Shown here: in pieces, positions 53,836-63,043 of the stretch
How positions within the stretch are numbered: position 1 is the first letter of the stretch
Layout: each line of letters begins with the position of its first letter
DNA from: JAGQKC01 sp965223675
GTDB taxonomy: Bacteria > Nitrospirota > Nitrospiria > Nitrospirales > UBA8639
Assembly: GCA_965223675.1 (NCBI GenBank)
Contig: OZ245013.1
Location: forward strand, 3,224,001 to 3,288,000
DNA: 64,000 nucleotides
Direction: 5' to 3'
Made by a program: the position numbers and the translations under genes
Notes under the pieces: generated by a model
What the model was told of the DNA's origin: nothing
What the model saw: the letters and a program-made list of their open reading frames with translations, nothing else
Database searches by the model: none

Positions 53836-54711
53836 TTATTTGATAGCCTCAGCGCCTCCAACAATATCCATCAGTTCTTTAGTAATCGCTGCCTGCCGAG
53901 TTTTGTTATAAAATAAGGTCACTTTCTTAATCAGCTCGCCAGCATTGCGCGTGGCTCCGTCCATAGCCGTCATCCGTGCAGCCTGTTCCGCAGCGGCTGA
54001 TTCTAACAACGCACGATACGTTTGAATCTCAAAATGTTTAGGTAACAAGGTCTCCAATAATTCACCCTCATCTGGTTCATAGAGGTAGCCGCCCACCGCG
54101 GATTGATTGTCATCTCCTCGAGCTTCATCAAGTGATTCAATTGGTAAAAATTTCTCGACAATCACTTCTTGCTGCATGGCGGATTTAAATTCATTGTAGA
54201 CAACATAAAGATGATCAAACGTACTGGCATGATATTGAGACACGACATTTTGCCCAATGTCCAATGCATGCTCAAAACTCAGGTGGTCAAACACGCCACC
54301 CCATTCTTGCCGAATGGGCCAATCACGTCGCTTAAAAAAATCAATGGACTTCCTGCCGATAAGGCTTACCGACACTTTTTTCCCTAGTCGACGTTGTTCT
54401 TCCAAAAATTCGACCGCCCGACGAAGAATATTCGTGTTAAAGGCACCGCACAGGCCACGGTCACTGGTTACGACCAGCAACTCAAGGGTATGGCCATCAC
54501 GCCGGCTTAAGAGAGGATGAGAGTCCCTATTCACGCGTTGGCTTAAATTACTCATCACTTCCCGTAATTGATGGGCATAGGGTCGAGACGTAAGAATACG
54601 TTCTTGCGCACGCTTTAATTTTGCAGCCGCCACCATTTTCATGGCTTTGGTAATTTTTTGTGTATTTTTAACGGAAGCAATTTTCCGTCGAAGACTTTGA
54701 AGACTAGGCAT
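53836..54711 (-). CDS. atpG: ATP synthase F1 subunit gamma
   Basis: 291 aa with the N-terminal helix LRRKIASVKNTQKITKAMKM and VAAAKLKRA, the DRGLCGAFN motif, and the C-terminal helix ending ITKELMDIVGGAEAI, both strands of the rotor coiled coil. It forms the central stalk. Confidence 0.96.
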   Translation of the reverse strand: MPSLQSLRRKIASVKNTQKITKAMKMVAAAKLKRAQERILTSRPYAHQLREVMSNLSQRVNRDSHPLLSRRDGHTLELLVVTSDRGLCGAFNTNILRRAVEFLEEQRRLGKKVSVSLIGRKSIDFFKRRDWPIRQEWGGVFDHLSFEHALDIGQNVVSQYHASTFDHLYVVYNEFKSAMQQEVIVEKFLPIESLDEARGDDNQSAVGGYLYEPDEGELLETLLPKHFEIQTYRALLESAAAEQAARMTAMDGATRNAGELIKKVTLFYNKTRQAAITKELMDIVGGAEAIK

Positions 54712-54720
54712 TCTTCCTTC

Positions 54721-54866
54721 TTGAGTTGCTCGTTGTTCGTCGCTCGTTGCTAGTGTAAAGAATTTTCTGCATTTTCTCTAACGCTTCACATTGGCCCACT
54801 AGCCGGGAATAACCATTCTGGTTCTTTCTCAAACGAGATACAAAATACGAGCGACGAGATACGTTT
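54721..54866. repeat. Hairpin repeat between atpA and atpG, TCGT/ACGA family
   Basis: Left arm GCTCGTTGTTCGTCGCTCGT (54727-54746) and right arm ACGAGATACAAAATACGAGC with GACGAGATACG (54833-54863) are imperfect inverses. Third member of this family in the window. Confidence 0.6.
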
Positions 54867-54873
54867 GTTTCTT

Positions 54874-56391
54874 CTAGGTTTTGTCGTACCCTTTGGATTT
54901 CTTAAATTCAGTGATGATTTGTTTTAGCTGTCCACCGAATTCGTCATCGATCTTCTTTTTTGTTTTGACCTCATCCCGAGTGGCGGCATGCTTATCTTTT
55001 ATATATGCGATCAGTTCTTGCTCGAATTCTCTAATTTTGTCTACTGGCACATTGTCAATAAAACCGTTGACCCCGGCAAAGATGGAGATCACTTGATCCG
55101 AGACAGGCATCGGCTTGTATTGCTCTTGTTTCAGCAATTCCACCATACGAACACCGCGCGCCAACTGTGCTTGTGTGGCTTTATCTAAATCACTCCCAAA
55201 CTGAGCGAACGCTGCCATTTCCCGATATTGCGCCAAGTCGAGCCTCAACGTACCGGCGACTTGTTTCATCGTTTTAATTTGAGCGGACCCCCCGACACGT
55301 GAGACTGAGAGCCCGACATTAATCGCTGGTCGTATGCCGGAATAGAATAAATCAGCAGCAAGAAATATCTGTCCATCAGTAATGGAAATCACATTGGTGG
55401 GGATATAAGCAGAAACATCACCGGCCTGTGTTTCAATGATTGGCAAGGCCGTCAAACTCCCCGAACCTTTTTCTTCACTCATTTTTGCCGCACGCTCTAA
55501 TAACCGAGAATGCAAGAAAAACACATCACCTGGATAGGCTTCACGGCCTGGAGGCCGCCGAAGTAGCAGGGAAAGCTGACGATAGGCCGTGGCATGTTTG
55601 GACAGATCATCATAGACAATGAGTGCATGTTTCCCATTGTCACGGAAATATTCTGCCATGGTGACACCGGCATACGGTGCAAAAAACTGTAATGAAGCCG
55701 AATCACTGGCGGTAGCGGAAATGACCGTCGTGTAGTCCATCGCCCCATGATCTTCTAAGGTCTTCACTACGCGGGCAACAGTCGAACGTTTTTGTCCCAC
55801 GGCAACGTAGAAACAATAGACGTCCAACCCCTTTTGGTTAATAATCGTGTCCACAGCAATGGCGGTTTTCCCTGTTTGGCGATCTCCGATAATCAACTCT
55901 CGTTGGCCACGACCAATTGGAATCATGGCGTCAATAGCTTTTAAGCCAGTCTGCAACGGTTCGCCAACCGATTGCCGATCCACGACTCCGGGGGCTTTGA
56001 TTTCAATCAGCCTCGATTCAGAGGAATTGATCGGGCCTTTTCCATCAATGGGCATCCCAATCGCGTCAACGACTCGACCGACTAAGGCATTACCCACGGG
56101 AACCTCGGCGATCCGACCTGTGCGTTTAACAGGGTCCCCCTCACGAATGCCCACATCTTCTCCGAGCAACACCGCACCAACGCTATCTTCTTCTAGATTA
56201 AGGGCGACTCCATATAACCCGCCGGGAAACTCAAGCAACTCGCCAGACATGGCTCCGTCTAGACCATAGACTTTGGCGATATTGTCACCAACTTGGATGA
56301 CGTAGCCCATTTCCTGCACGTCGACCCGCTGGTCAAACCCTTTGATTTTTTCTTGAATAATAGAACTAATCTCTTCTGCCTTAATCTGCAT
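54874..56391 (-). CDS. atpA: ATP synthase F1 subunit alpha
   Basis: 505 aa with the P-loop GDRQTGKT, the alpha-type VSRVGGSAQIKTMKQVAGTL, and PAINVGLSVSRVG. It carries the non-catalytic nucleotide sites. It follows atpH with a three-base gap, so they are coupled. Confidence 0.97.
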   Translation of the reverse strand: MQIKAEEISSIIQEKIKGFDQRVDVQEMGYVIQVGDNIAKVYGLDGAMSGELLEFPGGLYGVALNLEEDSVGAVLLGEDVGIREGDPVKRTGRIAEVPVGNALVGRVVDAIGMPIDGKGPINSSESRLIEIKAPGVVDRQSVGEPLQTGLKAIDAMIPIGRGQRELIIGDRQTGKTAIAVDTIINQKGLDVYCFYVAVGQKRSTVARVVKTLEDHGAMDYTTVISATASDSASLQFFAPYAGVTMAEYFRDNGKHALIVYDDLSKHATAYRQLSLLLRRPPGREAYPGDVFFLHSRLLERAAKMSEEKGSGSLTALPIIETQAGDVSAYIPTNVISITDGQIFLAADLFYSGIRPAINVGLSVSRVGGSAQIKTMKQVAGTLRLDLAQYREMAAFAQFGSDLDKATQAQLARGVRMVELLKQEQYKPMPVSDQVISIFAGVNGFIDNVPVDKIREFEQELIAYIKDKHAATRDEVKTKKKIDDEFGGQLKQIITEFKKSKGYDKT

Positions 56392-56394
56392 AAT

Positions 56395-56934
56395 TTACCC
56401 CTTTGCCAGTCGGGTCCTCATATTGGCTAATTTTCCTCGTACGGTGTTATCAAACACATGACTTCCAATGCGAATTTGGAGGCCAGCAATTAAATTTGGA
56501 TCCGTTTCAAATTTCACTTTGACGGACCGATTGAGCTTATTGGTCAATTCAGATTGCAACTGCTGTTGCTCGGTAGGAGACAAGTCTTTCGCTGATGAAA
56601 TCCATACGTGCTGCAATCCCTTTTTTTCATCGGCTAGATCACTAAAGGCCTCAGCAATCTCAGGGAGAAGACTACCTCGGTTTTTTCTCAAGAGTTGTTC
56701 GCAAAATTGTTTCAGGACTGATGGGGCACCGGTCCGATCACTCATTTCGTTGAGGAGTGCTTTCTTTTCCTCGAAGGTAAAGACCGGAGAAGCGAGTGCA
56801 TGTTTGAATGATTGAGACGCATTGAGCGATTGGGAAAATACACTCAAGCTATCACTCACAATAGGAATGCTCTGATCATCGAGCATGTTGAAAAGCGCTG
56901 TCGCATACCGACGCGCAACTGAACTTTTGTTCAC
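56395..56934 (-). CDS. atpH: ATP synthase F1 subunit delta
   Basis: 179 aa with the N-terminal helical domain (VARRYATALFNML) and the C-terminal DPNLIAGLQIRIGSHVFDNT with LANMRTRLAKG that close OSCP/delta subunits. Delta links F1 to the peripheral stalk. No atpF, atpE or atpB lies upstream, which is unusual for an atpHAGDC operon. Confidence 0.94.
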   Translation of the reverse strand: MNKSSVARRYATALFNMLDDQSIPIVSDSLSVFSQSLNASQSFKHALASPVFTFEEKKALLNEMSDRTGAPSVLKQFCEQLLRKNRGSLLPEIAEAFSDLADEKKGLQHVWISSAKDLSPTEQQQLQSELTNKLNRSVKVKFETDPNLIAGLQIRIGSHVFDNTVRGKLANMRTRLAKG

Positions 56935-57351
56935 CGTCTAATGAAACCTCGCGTATTCTCTTCGTGGGTTATAACGAAATCAAATCGTTATTTGAATAGG
57001 TGCTTATTGGGACACGGTCCGGGATACACAAGCAACCTGTATTTAGCGTAGTTTCTTCGTGCCATGACGTTGAGACCACACCTTCAGGTTGATAGAGTTG
57101 CCCCAAGTGGACACAATCGTTCTTGGCGCTAAGAGCGATGCATAGGCATCTTACTGTTGGCGTCTCTCATCCCCTTCCGTCCCATTCAATGACAGATGCC
57201 GGTGTGGCACAGCGCGATTACACACAACACGTGTCAGAAGTGTAAGGGAACGGCTGTTATGGAGGAGATCACAAACGCTCGAAAATTAGCATGGAGGAGT
57301 GAGGCTGTCAACTAAATAGCGAATTTAACGACGGAAATTGATGAGGACAGA
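56935..57351. other. Intergenic region upstream of atpH, no F0 genes
   Basis: 417 bases without a supported gene. It must hold the promoter of the minus-strand atp operon. No remnant of atpF (long amphipathic helix) is visible in any frame. Confidence 0.45.
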
Positions 57352-58497
57352 TTATGAAGATTGAAGAGTCGAAGCAGACTTATGGATTTGAATCTTTTCC
57401 AGAGCTTGGTCTCGTTGAATAATTCCACCTCCTAATACTTCCCCTGACCCATCATAAAAAACCACGGATTGCCCAGGACTGAGCGAGCGTTGAGGAGCCG
57501 TAAAGTTCAATAAAATGGTATCGTCTTGTTCCCAAGATGCCGTTGCATGTACTGCGGGAGAAGCATAGCGACATTTCGCGAGAACTTGTGTTCCTTTAGA
57601 GAAAATATCTCTCTTAAAGAGGTTCAATTCAGATACCCGGCATTCATAGGTATTGAGGTCTTCAGCGGATCCCAACACGACTGTATTATTCTCAGGAATG
57701 ACATGATGCACGTATAATCGTTCACCAGTAGCGATCCCCAACCCCTTACGTTGTCCTGATGTGTAGAATGCAATTCCTTCATGTTGTCCGAGAGAACTAC
57801 CCTGCATATCGACAAACGTGCCAGGCTTCAGTGATTCTGGGGCATTAACCTTAAGGAAATCCCTGTAATTTCCTTGAGTCACAAAGCAAATTTCTTGACT
57901 CTCTTTTAATTCATCTGTTGGGAGACCCATTTGATCGGCACGATCCCATACCTCAGACTTTTGAAGAGAACCTAACGGAAACAGAATGTGAGGAAGCCAT
58001 TCCGAAGAAATACGATACAAGAAATAGGATTGGTCTTTTTTCCTATCCTCGGCCATTGCTAATTGAAAATTATGGCCTGGTTTTTCTGTAATTTTGGCGT
58101 AATGACCAGTGGCCACAAAATCAGCACCCATTTTCTTTGCGTGTTGATACAGAGAGCCGAACTTGACGCGTTCGTTGCATCGGACACATGGGTTGGGTGT
58201 GGTTCCGCTTAGATAGGCTTGTGTGAAGTCATCAATAACCCCTTTTTTAAAAATTTCACGAGTGTCGATGACCTCATGGGGTATATCAAGTAATTTTGCG
58301 ACATGTTTCGCAATGCCAACCTTGCAACAGCCTCGTTCTTCCCATCGCTTTGAGGTCCGCGTTTCTTCTGTTTCTTCTTCCCAAACCTGAAGGGTTACGC
58401 CTCGGACATCGTAGCCTTGTTCAACAAGGATAGCAGCTGCTACAGAGCTATCCACCCCTCCACTCATTCCAAGAACAACTGTAGGTCGTATAGACAC
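57352..58497 (-). CDS. mnmA: tRNA-specific 2-thiouridylase
   Basis: 381 aa from GTG 58497. GMSGGVDSS is the PP-loop ATP site; NPCVRCNERVKFG and SQEICFV hold the two catalytic cysteines; GQRKGLGIA and YVHHVIP are typical. It adds sulfur to U34 of tRNA Lys/Glu/Gln. No clear SD precedes the start. Confidence 0.95.
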   Translation of the reverse strand: MSIRPTVVLGMSGGVDSSVAAAILVEQGYDVRGVTLQVWEEETEETRTSKRWEERGCCKVGIAKHVAKLLDIPHEVIDTREIFKKGVIDDFTQAYLSGTTPNPCVRCNERVKFGSLYQHAKKMGADFVATGHYAKITEKPGHNFQLAMAEDRKKDQSYFLYRISSEWLPHILFPLGSLQKSEVWDRADQMGLPTDELKESQEICFVTQGNYRDFLKVNAPESLKPGTFVDMQGSSLGQHEGIAFYTSGQRKGLGIATGERLYVHHVIPENNTVVLGSAEDLNTYECRVSELNLFKRDIFSKGTQVLAKCRYASPAVHATASWEQDDTILLNFTAPQRSLSPGQSVVFYDGSGEVLGGGIIQRDQALEKIQIHKSASTLQSS

Positions 58498-58528
58498 GTG
58501 ATGGTTAAAAAAGAAGGCTTAATGAGAA

Positions 58529-58984
58529 TTAAGAATGAGCGTCGTGAGCAACTTGTAGATTTTTTGATTCTTGACTACCATTTTCTGAATGTTCTGCCTC
58601 AACATCAAACACTTGTGCCGGCGCGGCCCCCATATCGCACATACCATGGAAATAAACACCTTCTTCCATGGAAAATCCTGGGCTATGGACATCACCAATA
58701 AGAACTGCCGGTTTTAGCAACTGCACTTTATTGGAGGCGGTAATGTTCCCCTCAACTCGTCCGCCGCTCACAATGGTCCCTCCATTAATGGTCCCTTTAA
58801 TCACGGCATGTTCACCAATAATCAGAGTATCATCTGTCGTGATTTCTCCTTCAAAGTGCCCATCGACACGAACGGTGCCTTCAAATTGCGCTTTACCTTT
58901 GAAGTCTACACCTTTCCCAAGAAACGTGTAATGGTCATCTTCAAATATTGTTTCCTTTTTCTGCTTAACCTTCTCGCCCCACAT
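58529..58984 (-). CDS. Bactofilin
   Basis: 151 aa with a beta-helix bactofilin core (VDFKGKAQFEGTVRVDGHFE; GEITTDDTLIIGEHAVIKGT; INGGTIVSGGRVEGNI). Flexible N- and C-terminal tails flank it. GAGGAGG precedes the ATG. Bactofilins form non-polar cytoskeletal filaments that shape cells or position ParAB and other machinery. A second bactofilin lies 82 bases upstream. Confidence 0.93.
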   Translation of the reverse strand: MWGEKVKQKKETIFEDDHYTFLGKGVDFKGKAQFEGTVRVDGHFEGEITTDDTLIIGEHAVIKGTINGGTIVSGGRVEGNITASNKVQLLKPAVLIGDVHSPGFSMEEGVYFHGMCDMGAAPAQVFDVEAEHSENGSQESKNLQVAHDAHS

Positions 58985-59066
58985 GGCTATCCCTCCTCTA
59001 GACGCTTGCTAACAGGGCTACTCTCTTCAGATCGACGAACGCTCAATTAGTATCATCGGCAAAGTT

Positions 59067-59555
59067 TTACGATACTTTGAGGGTTTCTTCTGCTTTTGCA
59101 ACAAAGGAGGAATCTTTTGATTTTGTCTCTCCTGCCTTGGGCATGACGCATGTGCCGTTAAACAGCACCCCTTCGTCCATGGAAATAGATGGCGTTTTCA
59201 CCGAACCTTCAAAGACGGCAGGCGACATCAATTTCACTCGTTCTTTGGCCACAATATCCCCAGTAATGCGTCCCTGACAAGCGATAGTTCCAGCTTCTAT
59301 TTTTGCTGAAATTATGGCTTTTTCACCAACAATGAGAATGCCATCTGTAAATATTTCTCCTTCAAGGCGCCCATCTACTCGAACCGACCCTTTGTACCGA
59401 ATCGTACCTTTAAAGGTTACACCTTCACCCACAAAGGCTATCACGTCACCTACAGCTTTATCTAAGTCAAAAGGTTTGGCATTTCCCATTGATGTGGCCC
59501 CCTCCGTAAAGCCTGAAGATTGATCATTTTCAGAATTATTACTTCTCCCAAACAT
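59067..59555 (-). CDS. Bactofilin
   Basis: 162 aa. FVGEGVTFKGTIRYKGSVRV and DGRLEGEIFTDGILIVGEKA follow the bactofilin beta-helix pattern. It is a paralogue of the adjacent gene and ends the parAB cluster. AGGGGG-type SD precedes the ATG. The pair may copolymerise. Confidence 0.93.
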   Translation of the reverse strand: MFGRSNNSENDQSSGFTEGATSMGNAKPFDLDKAVGDVIAFVGEGVTFKGTIRYKGSVRVDGRLEGEIFTDGILIVGEKAIISAKIEAGTIACQGRITGDIVAKERVKLMSPAVFEGSVKTPSISMDEGVLFNGTCVMPKAGETKSKDSSFVAKAEETLKVS

Positions 59556-59721
59556 AACTAAACCCCCTTACTTTTTGGATATAAGGTCATTGAGACCAGC
59601 CATCCAGTTTTTCCATGCTGAGGGTCATCAGCATAAGGTGTATTCATTTCACTTTACGCTGGACAATCCATTACAGAAACATTCATTTTAATTTCCTCAT
59701 ACAGAAACGATTCAGCAATTC

Positions 59722-60570
59722 TTATTCCAAAATAGATCCAACAATTCTCTCTAGTTCCTCCTCTGAAAAAAAGTGAATAATGAGCTTGCCACCTTTCCCA
59801 CTTTTGGCAATTTTGACTTTTGAGCCAAGACGGCGTCTGACTTGTTCTTCAACATGAAAAAATTTATTAGGCTTCCTTATGGTTTTTTCAGAAAAATCTT
59901 TATTTTTTTCTTTCGAAACAATGCTTTCTGTCGCACGTACCGACAAATTTTCTCGAATAACCTGCCTGGCAATTGCGAGCTGTATATCGCTGCTTTTGAG
60001 ACCTAATAGTACTTTGGCGTGACCCAGAGATACTTGATCACGTTCTATGAAGTCTTGGATTTCTCTCGGGAGCGTCAGCAACCGCATGATATTTGCTACA
60101 GTAGAACGGTCTTTCCCCACGGCCATCGCAACTTGCTCTTGAATGAACCCGAAATCCTCGATCAATTGGGAATACGCTCGCGCCTCTTCCATAAAATTAA
60201 GGTTTTGTCGCTGGACATTTTCTACTAGAGCAAGCGCTAAAGACTTTTCATCGCTTGAAAGTCGAACTAAGGCAGGAATCGCTGCAAGACCGGCAATTTT
60301 GGCCGCCCTTAATCTTCGCTCTCCCGCAATTAGTTCGAATGCCCCATCACCCGTTCTTCTAACAATGACCGGCTGAAGAACACCATGCTCCTTCACCGAT
60401 GCGGCTAACTCAGTTAATTCAGCTTCATTGAATATTTTTCTTGGCTGGTAGCGATTGGGGATAATCTGTTCAACGGATAGATATTTAACTTCTTCACCCA
60501 CGCTCCAATTAACCGTCTTTTTTTCAGGCAGTAGCGCTTGAAGACCTTTTCCGAGTGCTTTCTTTTCCAT
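59722..60570 (-). CDS. parB: Chromosome partitioning protein ParB
   Basis: 282 aa with the ParB/Srx nuclease-fold N-terminal domain (IIPNRYQPRKIFNEAELTEL; GERRLRAAK as the CTP/arginine motif), the HTH (VAMAVGKDRSTVANIMRLLT) and a C-terminal dimer domain. It loads on parS and spreads as a CTP-dependent clamp. Start and parA stop overlap (TGATG). Confidence 0.96.
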   Translation of the reverse strand: MEKKALGKGLQALLPEKKTVNWSVGEEVKYLSVEQIIPNRYQPRKIFNEAELTELAASVKEHGVLQPVIVRRTGDGAFELIAGERRLRAAKIAGLAAIPALVRLSSDEKSLALALVENVQRQNLNFMEEARAYSQLIEDFGFIQEQVAMAVGKDRSTVANIMRLLTLPREIQDFIERDQVSLGHAKVLLGLKSSDIQLAIARQVIRENLSVRATESIVSKEKNKDFSEKTIRKPNKFFHVEEQVRRRLGSKVKIAKSGKGGKLIIHFFSEEELERIVGSILE

Positions 60571-61319
60571 CAGGCAATGATCTCCTTGGCCAGATCTACA
60601 TAGGCCCGAGAGCCGGACGAAGCGGCATTGTACAGAATAACAGGCTTCCCATAGCTTGGGGATTCCGCTAGGGCCACATTCCTTGGAATCACTGTTTTAT
60701 ACACTTTTCCTGAAAAATATTCTCTGATTTCTTTTTCTACTTGGCGGGATAGATTAATACGTGAATCATGCATCGTCAATACAATCCCCTCTAATTCTAA
60801 TTGAGGATTTATCGACTCTTTGATGCGATCGACATTTCCAAGTAACCTACCCAGACCTTCCATTGCGTAATATTCGCATTGCACAGGAATTAAGACTGAC
60901 GTGGCAGCAACTAAGGCATTAATCGTCAAGAGTCCTAAGGCTGGCGGACAATCCAGAATTATCCACTTATAGTCTTTTTTGACCTTCCCTATTATGGATT
61001 TTAAGACTTCCTCCCTTCCTGAAACATGAGAAAGTTCTACCTCTGCTCCAACAAGGTCGGAGCTGGAAGGAATAATGTCCAGGCCGGGAACTTCTGTTTT
61101 AAGAACTGACCCTTCAATGAAGTCTTGAGCCATCAAACAATCGTAAATAGTGGAATTTGGAGATTGAATGCCCATTCCACTCGTTGCATTCGCTTGAGGA
61201 TCTAAGTCCACAAATAGGACTGAATGTTGTTCGTGGGCTATTGATGCACAGACATTAATCGCTGTGGTTGTTTTTCCGACTCCCCCCTTTTGATTGGCTA
61301 CAGCGATAATTTTCTTCAA
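60570..61319 (-). CDS. parA: Chromosome partitioning ATPase ParA
   Basis: 249 aa with the deviant Walker A KGGVGKTTT, FVDLDPQANAT, and DCPPALGLLTINAL. It pulls ParB-parS complexes apart. A parS site sits 32 bases upstream of its start. Confidence 0.97.
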   Translation of the reverse strand: MKKIIAVANQKGGVGKTTTAINVCASIAHEQHSVLFVDLDPQANATSGMGIQSPNSTIYDCLMAQDFIEGSVLKTEVPGLDIIPSSSDLVGAEVELSHVSGREEVLKSIIGKVKKDYKWIILDCPPALGLLTINALVAATSVLIPVQCEYYAMEGLGRLLGNVDRIKESINPQLELEGIVLTMHDSRINLSRQVEKEIREYFSGKVYKTVIPRNVALAESPSYGKPVILYNAASSGSRAYVDLAKEIIA

Positions 61320-61350
61320 TTATTTGCTCCAAGAGCACAGGGCAAGAAAA

Positions 61351-61366
61351 AGTTCCACGTGGAACA
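61351..61366. promoter_or_regulatory. parS site 1
   Basis: AGTTCCACGTGGAACA, with the perfect palindromic core GTTCCACGTGGAAC, matches the bacterial parS consensus (TGTTNCACGTGNAACA) at all but the first base. It lies just upstream of parA and marks the origin-proximal segregation zone. Confidence 0.85.
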
Positions 61367-61741
61367 CTTGTCCACCTTATGATGACATGGAACAATAGGA
61401 GGATGCCTTTGGGCCAAAAGTCTAATGTCAGCACGCATGCGATACTCCCTCCGCGTGGACAAGGCCACTTGTAATCAAAGCTTCAATTTCAAAGAGAGTT
61501 TCCATGTAGTAGACATGTCAATTACTCTCAGGTCCCCAAAAACCTTGGCCGAGGACACCTTTGATCAAATCGTCATATTCAGAGAGGGCTTCAACGTAGG
61601 ATACATATGATTCACACTTATGGCCCAAAACTATCGCGCTCACTTGGACGCCTATAATTGAAACAGCACCATGGAATGAGATGTCATAGAATAAAGTCAG
61701 CAAGTAGCCATTTTTTATAGGAAACTTCGCGTCCTAGCATA
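61351..61741. repeat. parS-linked duplicated segment, copy 1
   Basis: About 390 bp shared with 62617-63015, starting exactly at parS. Identity is very high for the first ~300 bp and weaker at the end. Open frames differ between copies and carry mostly amino-acid-changing differences, so protein coding is unlikely. Confidence 0.75.
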
Positions 61742-61856
61742 CATTTTTAAATCTACTTTTGTCTGGAAGATTTGGCAAAAATACACTATTAGTCAAAACT
61801 CAGAAATTCTAATCGAGCTTGAGTGGTTAAAACAGCGGAATGACTCATATCAAAAG

Positions 61857-62510
61857 TTACTTCAAACGAGATTTGGCTGGCTTTAACACGGACAAGACCC
61901 GTTCTCCGTATCCATATGGCAATTCGTACGTTATTTCGTGGTCGAGGGCCATTCCATAATATGAATCTGATTTACCAATAGAACGTGCCCTGTATATACA
62001 CACACAACTTTCCTTATGCAAGACAGAAAGAACAGATGGAAAAATATCTTCAGGCTTTATAGCCTTTGATACCACGTAATCATAAGAACAGCCTAAAGAT
62101 TTGGTTTTTACGAAGTCTTGAATCGTTTGTTGTTTTACATATACTTCATCAAGAGAAAGCTTTCCGATTGTATGGTGAAGAAAAGCCGTCTTTTTTATTT
62201 TTGGCTCAATGAGAGTGAGAGTTATATCAGGAAATGCCAGTTTTAATGGTAGTCCTGGGAAGCCTCCACCAGTCCCGATATCTATAATTGACCGCTTTTT
62301 TCCTAAATCAAGCGCCAGCGACCCCGCTAAAGAGTCCACAAAGAGGTTTACGATGATATCTGACTTACTTTTTAAGCTTGTCAGATTTATTTTGGCATTC
62401 CAACGATGCAATTCAGCAAAATAGACAATGAATTTCTCAACCGCGTCGCGCGACAACTTGACACCAATCTGTGCTGAGCCATCAATGAGTAAGTCTTCTA
62501 TGTTTTTCAA
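61857..62510 (-). CDS. rsmG: 16S rRNA (guanine527-N7)-methyltransferase RsmG
   Basis: 217 aa with the SAM-binding IDIGTGGGFPGLPLKL, LIEPKIKKTAFL and N-terminal FAELHRWNAKINLTS, all family signatures. It methylates G527 of 16S rRNA. It is the usual neighbour of mnmG and parA, though here repeats separate all three. Confidence 0.95.
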   Translation of the reverse strand: MKNIEDLLIDGSAQIGVKLSRDAVEKFIVYFAELHRWNAKINLTSLKSKSDIIVNLFVDSLAGSLALDLGKKRSIIDIGTGGGFPGLPLKLAFPDITLTLIEPKIKKTAFLHHTIGKLSLDEVYVKQQTIQDFVKTKSLGCSYDYVVSKAIKPEDIFPSVLSVLHKESCVCIYRARSIGKSDSYYGMALDHEITYELPYGYGERVLSVLKPAKSRLK

Positions 62511-62616
62511 TCAAGGTGCCCTTGATCGCGATAATTGTGAGTCATGAATGTGAATCATGTGCATTCTTAGGTTGACGTGCTCTCTGAATATGAATATTTA
62601 ATCATAGGCGATCAAG

Positions 62617-62632
62617 TGTTCCACGTGGAACA
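62617..62632. promoter_or_regulatory. parS site 2
   Basis: TGTTCCACGTGGAACA is a perfect 16-bp palindrome and a full parS consensus match. It lies between rsmG and mnmG, 1,266 bases from site 1. Confidence 0.88.
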
Positions 62633-63015
62633 TTTGTCCACCTTATGATGACATGGAACAATAGGAGGATGCCTTTGGGCCAAAAGTCTAATGTCAGCAC
62701 GCATGCGATACTCCCTCCGCGTGGACAAGGCCACTTGTAATCAAAGCTTCAAATTCAAAGAGAGTTTCCATGTAGTAGACATGTCAATTACTCTCAGGTC
62801 CCCAAAAACCTTGGCCGAGGACACCTTTGATCAAATCGTCACATTCAGAGAGGACTTCAACGTAATGGATACATATGACTCACACTTATGGCCCAAAACT
62901 ATCGCGCTCACTTGGGTGCCTATAATTGATACAGCAGAAGGAATGGGACGTCATGACAATGATGCCTGTGTGTCGGCTTTTTTCATACGAACTATCGCGT
63001 CCAAGCAAACCGCTG
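62617..63015. repeat. parS-linked duplicated segment, copy 2
   Basis: Copy of 61351-61741, again starting at parS. Differences include a two-base insertion near 62864. A 118-codon frame (62691-63047) is open here but is cut short in copy 1 by that indel. Confidence 0.75.
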
Positions 63016-63043
63016 AAATTGATTTCTATTCTTTTTTGTCTAA

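Noticed and set aside
61366..61385. DnaA box-like TTGTCCACC next to parS
   Set aside because: Two mismatches to TTATCCACA and no cluster of boxes, so no origin is called although the gene context is origin-proximal.
61425..61610. Frame MSARMRYSL... in repeat copy 1
   Set aside because: The matching frame in copy 2 differs at mostly amino-acid-changing positions and by an indel, so no coding selection is evident.
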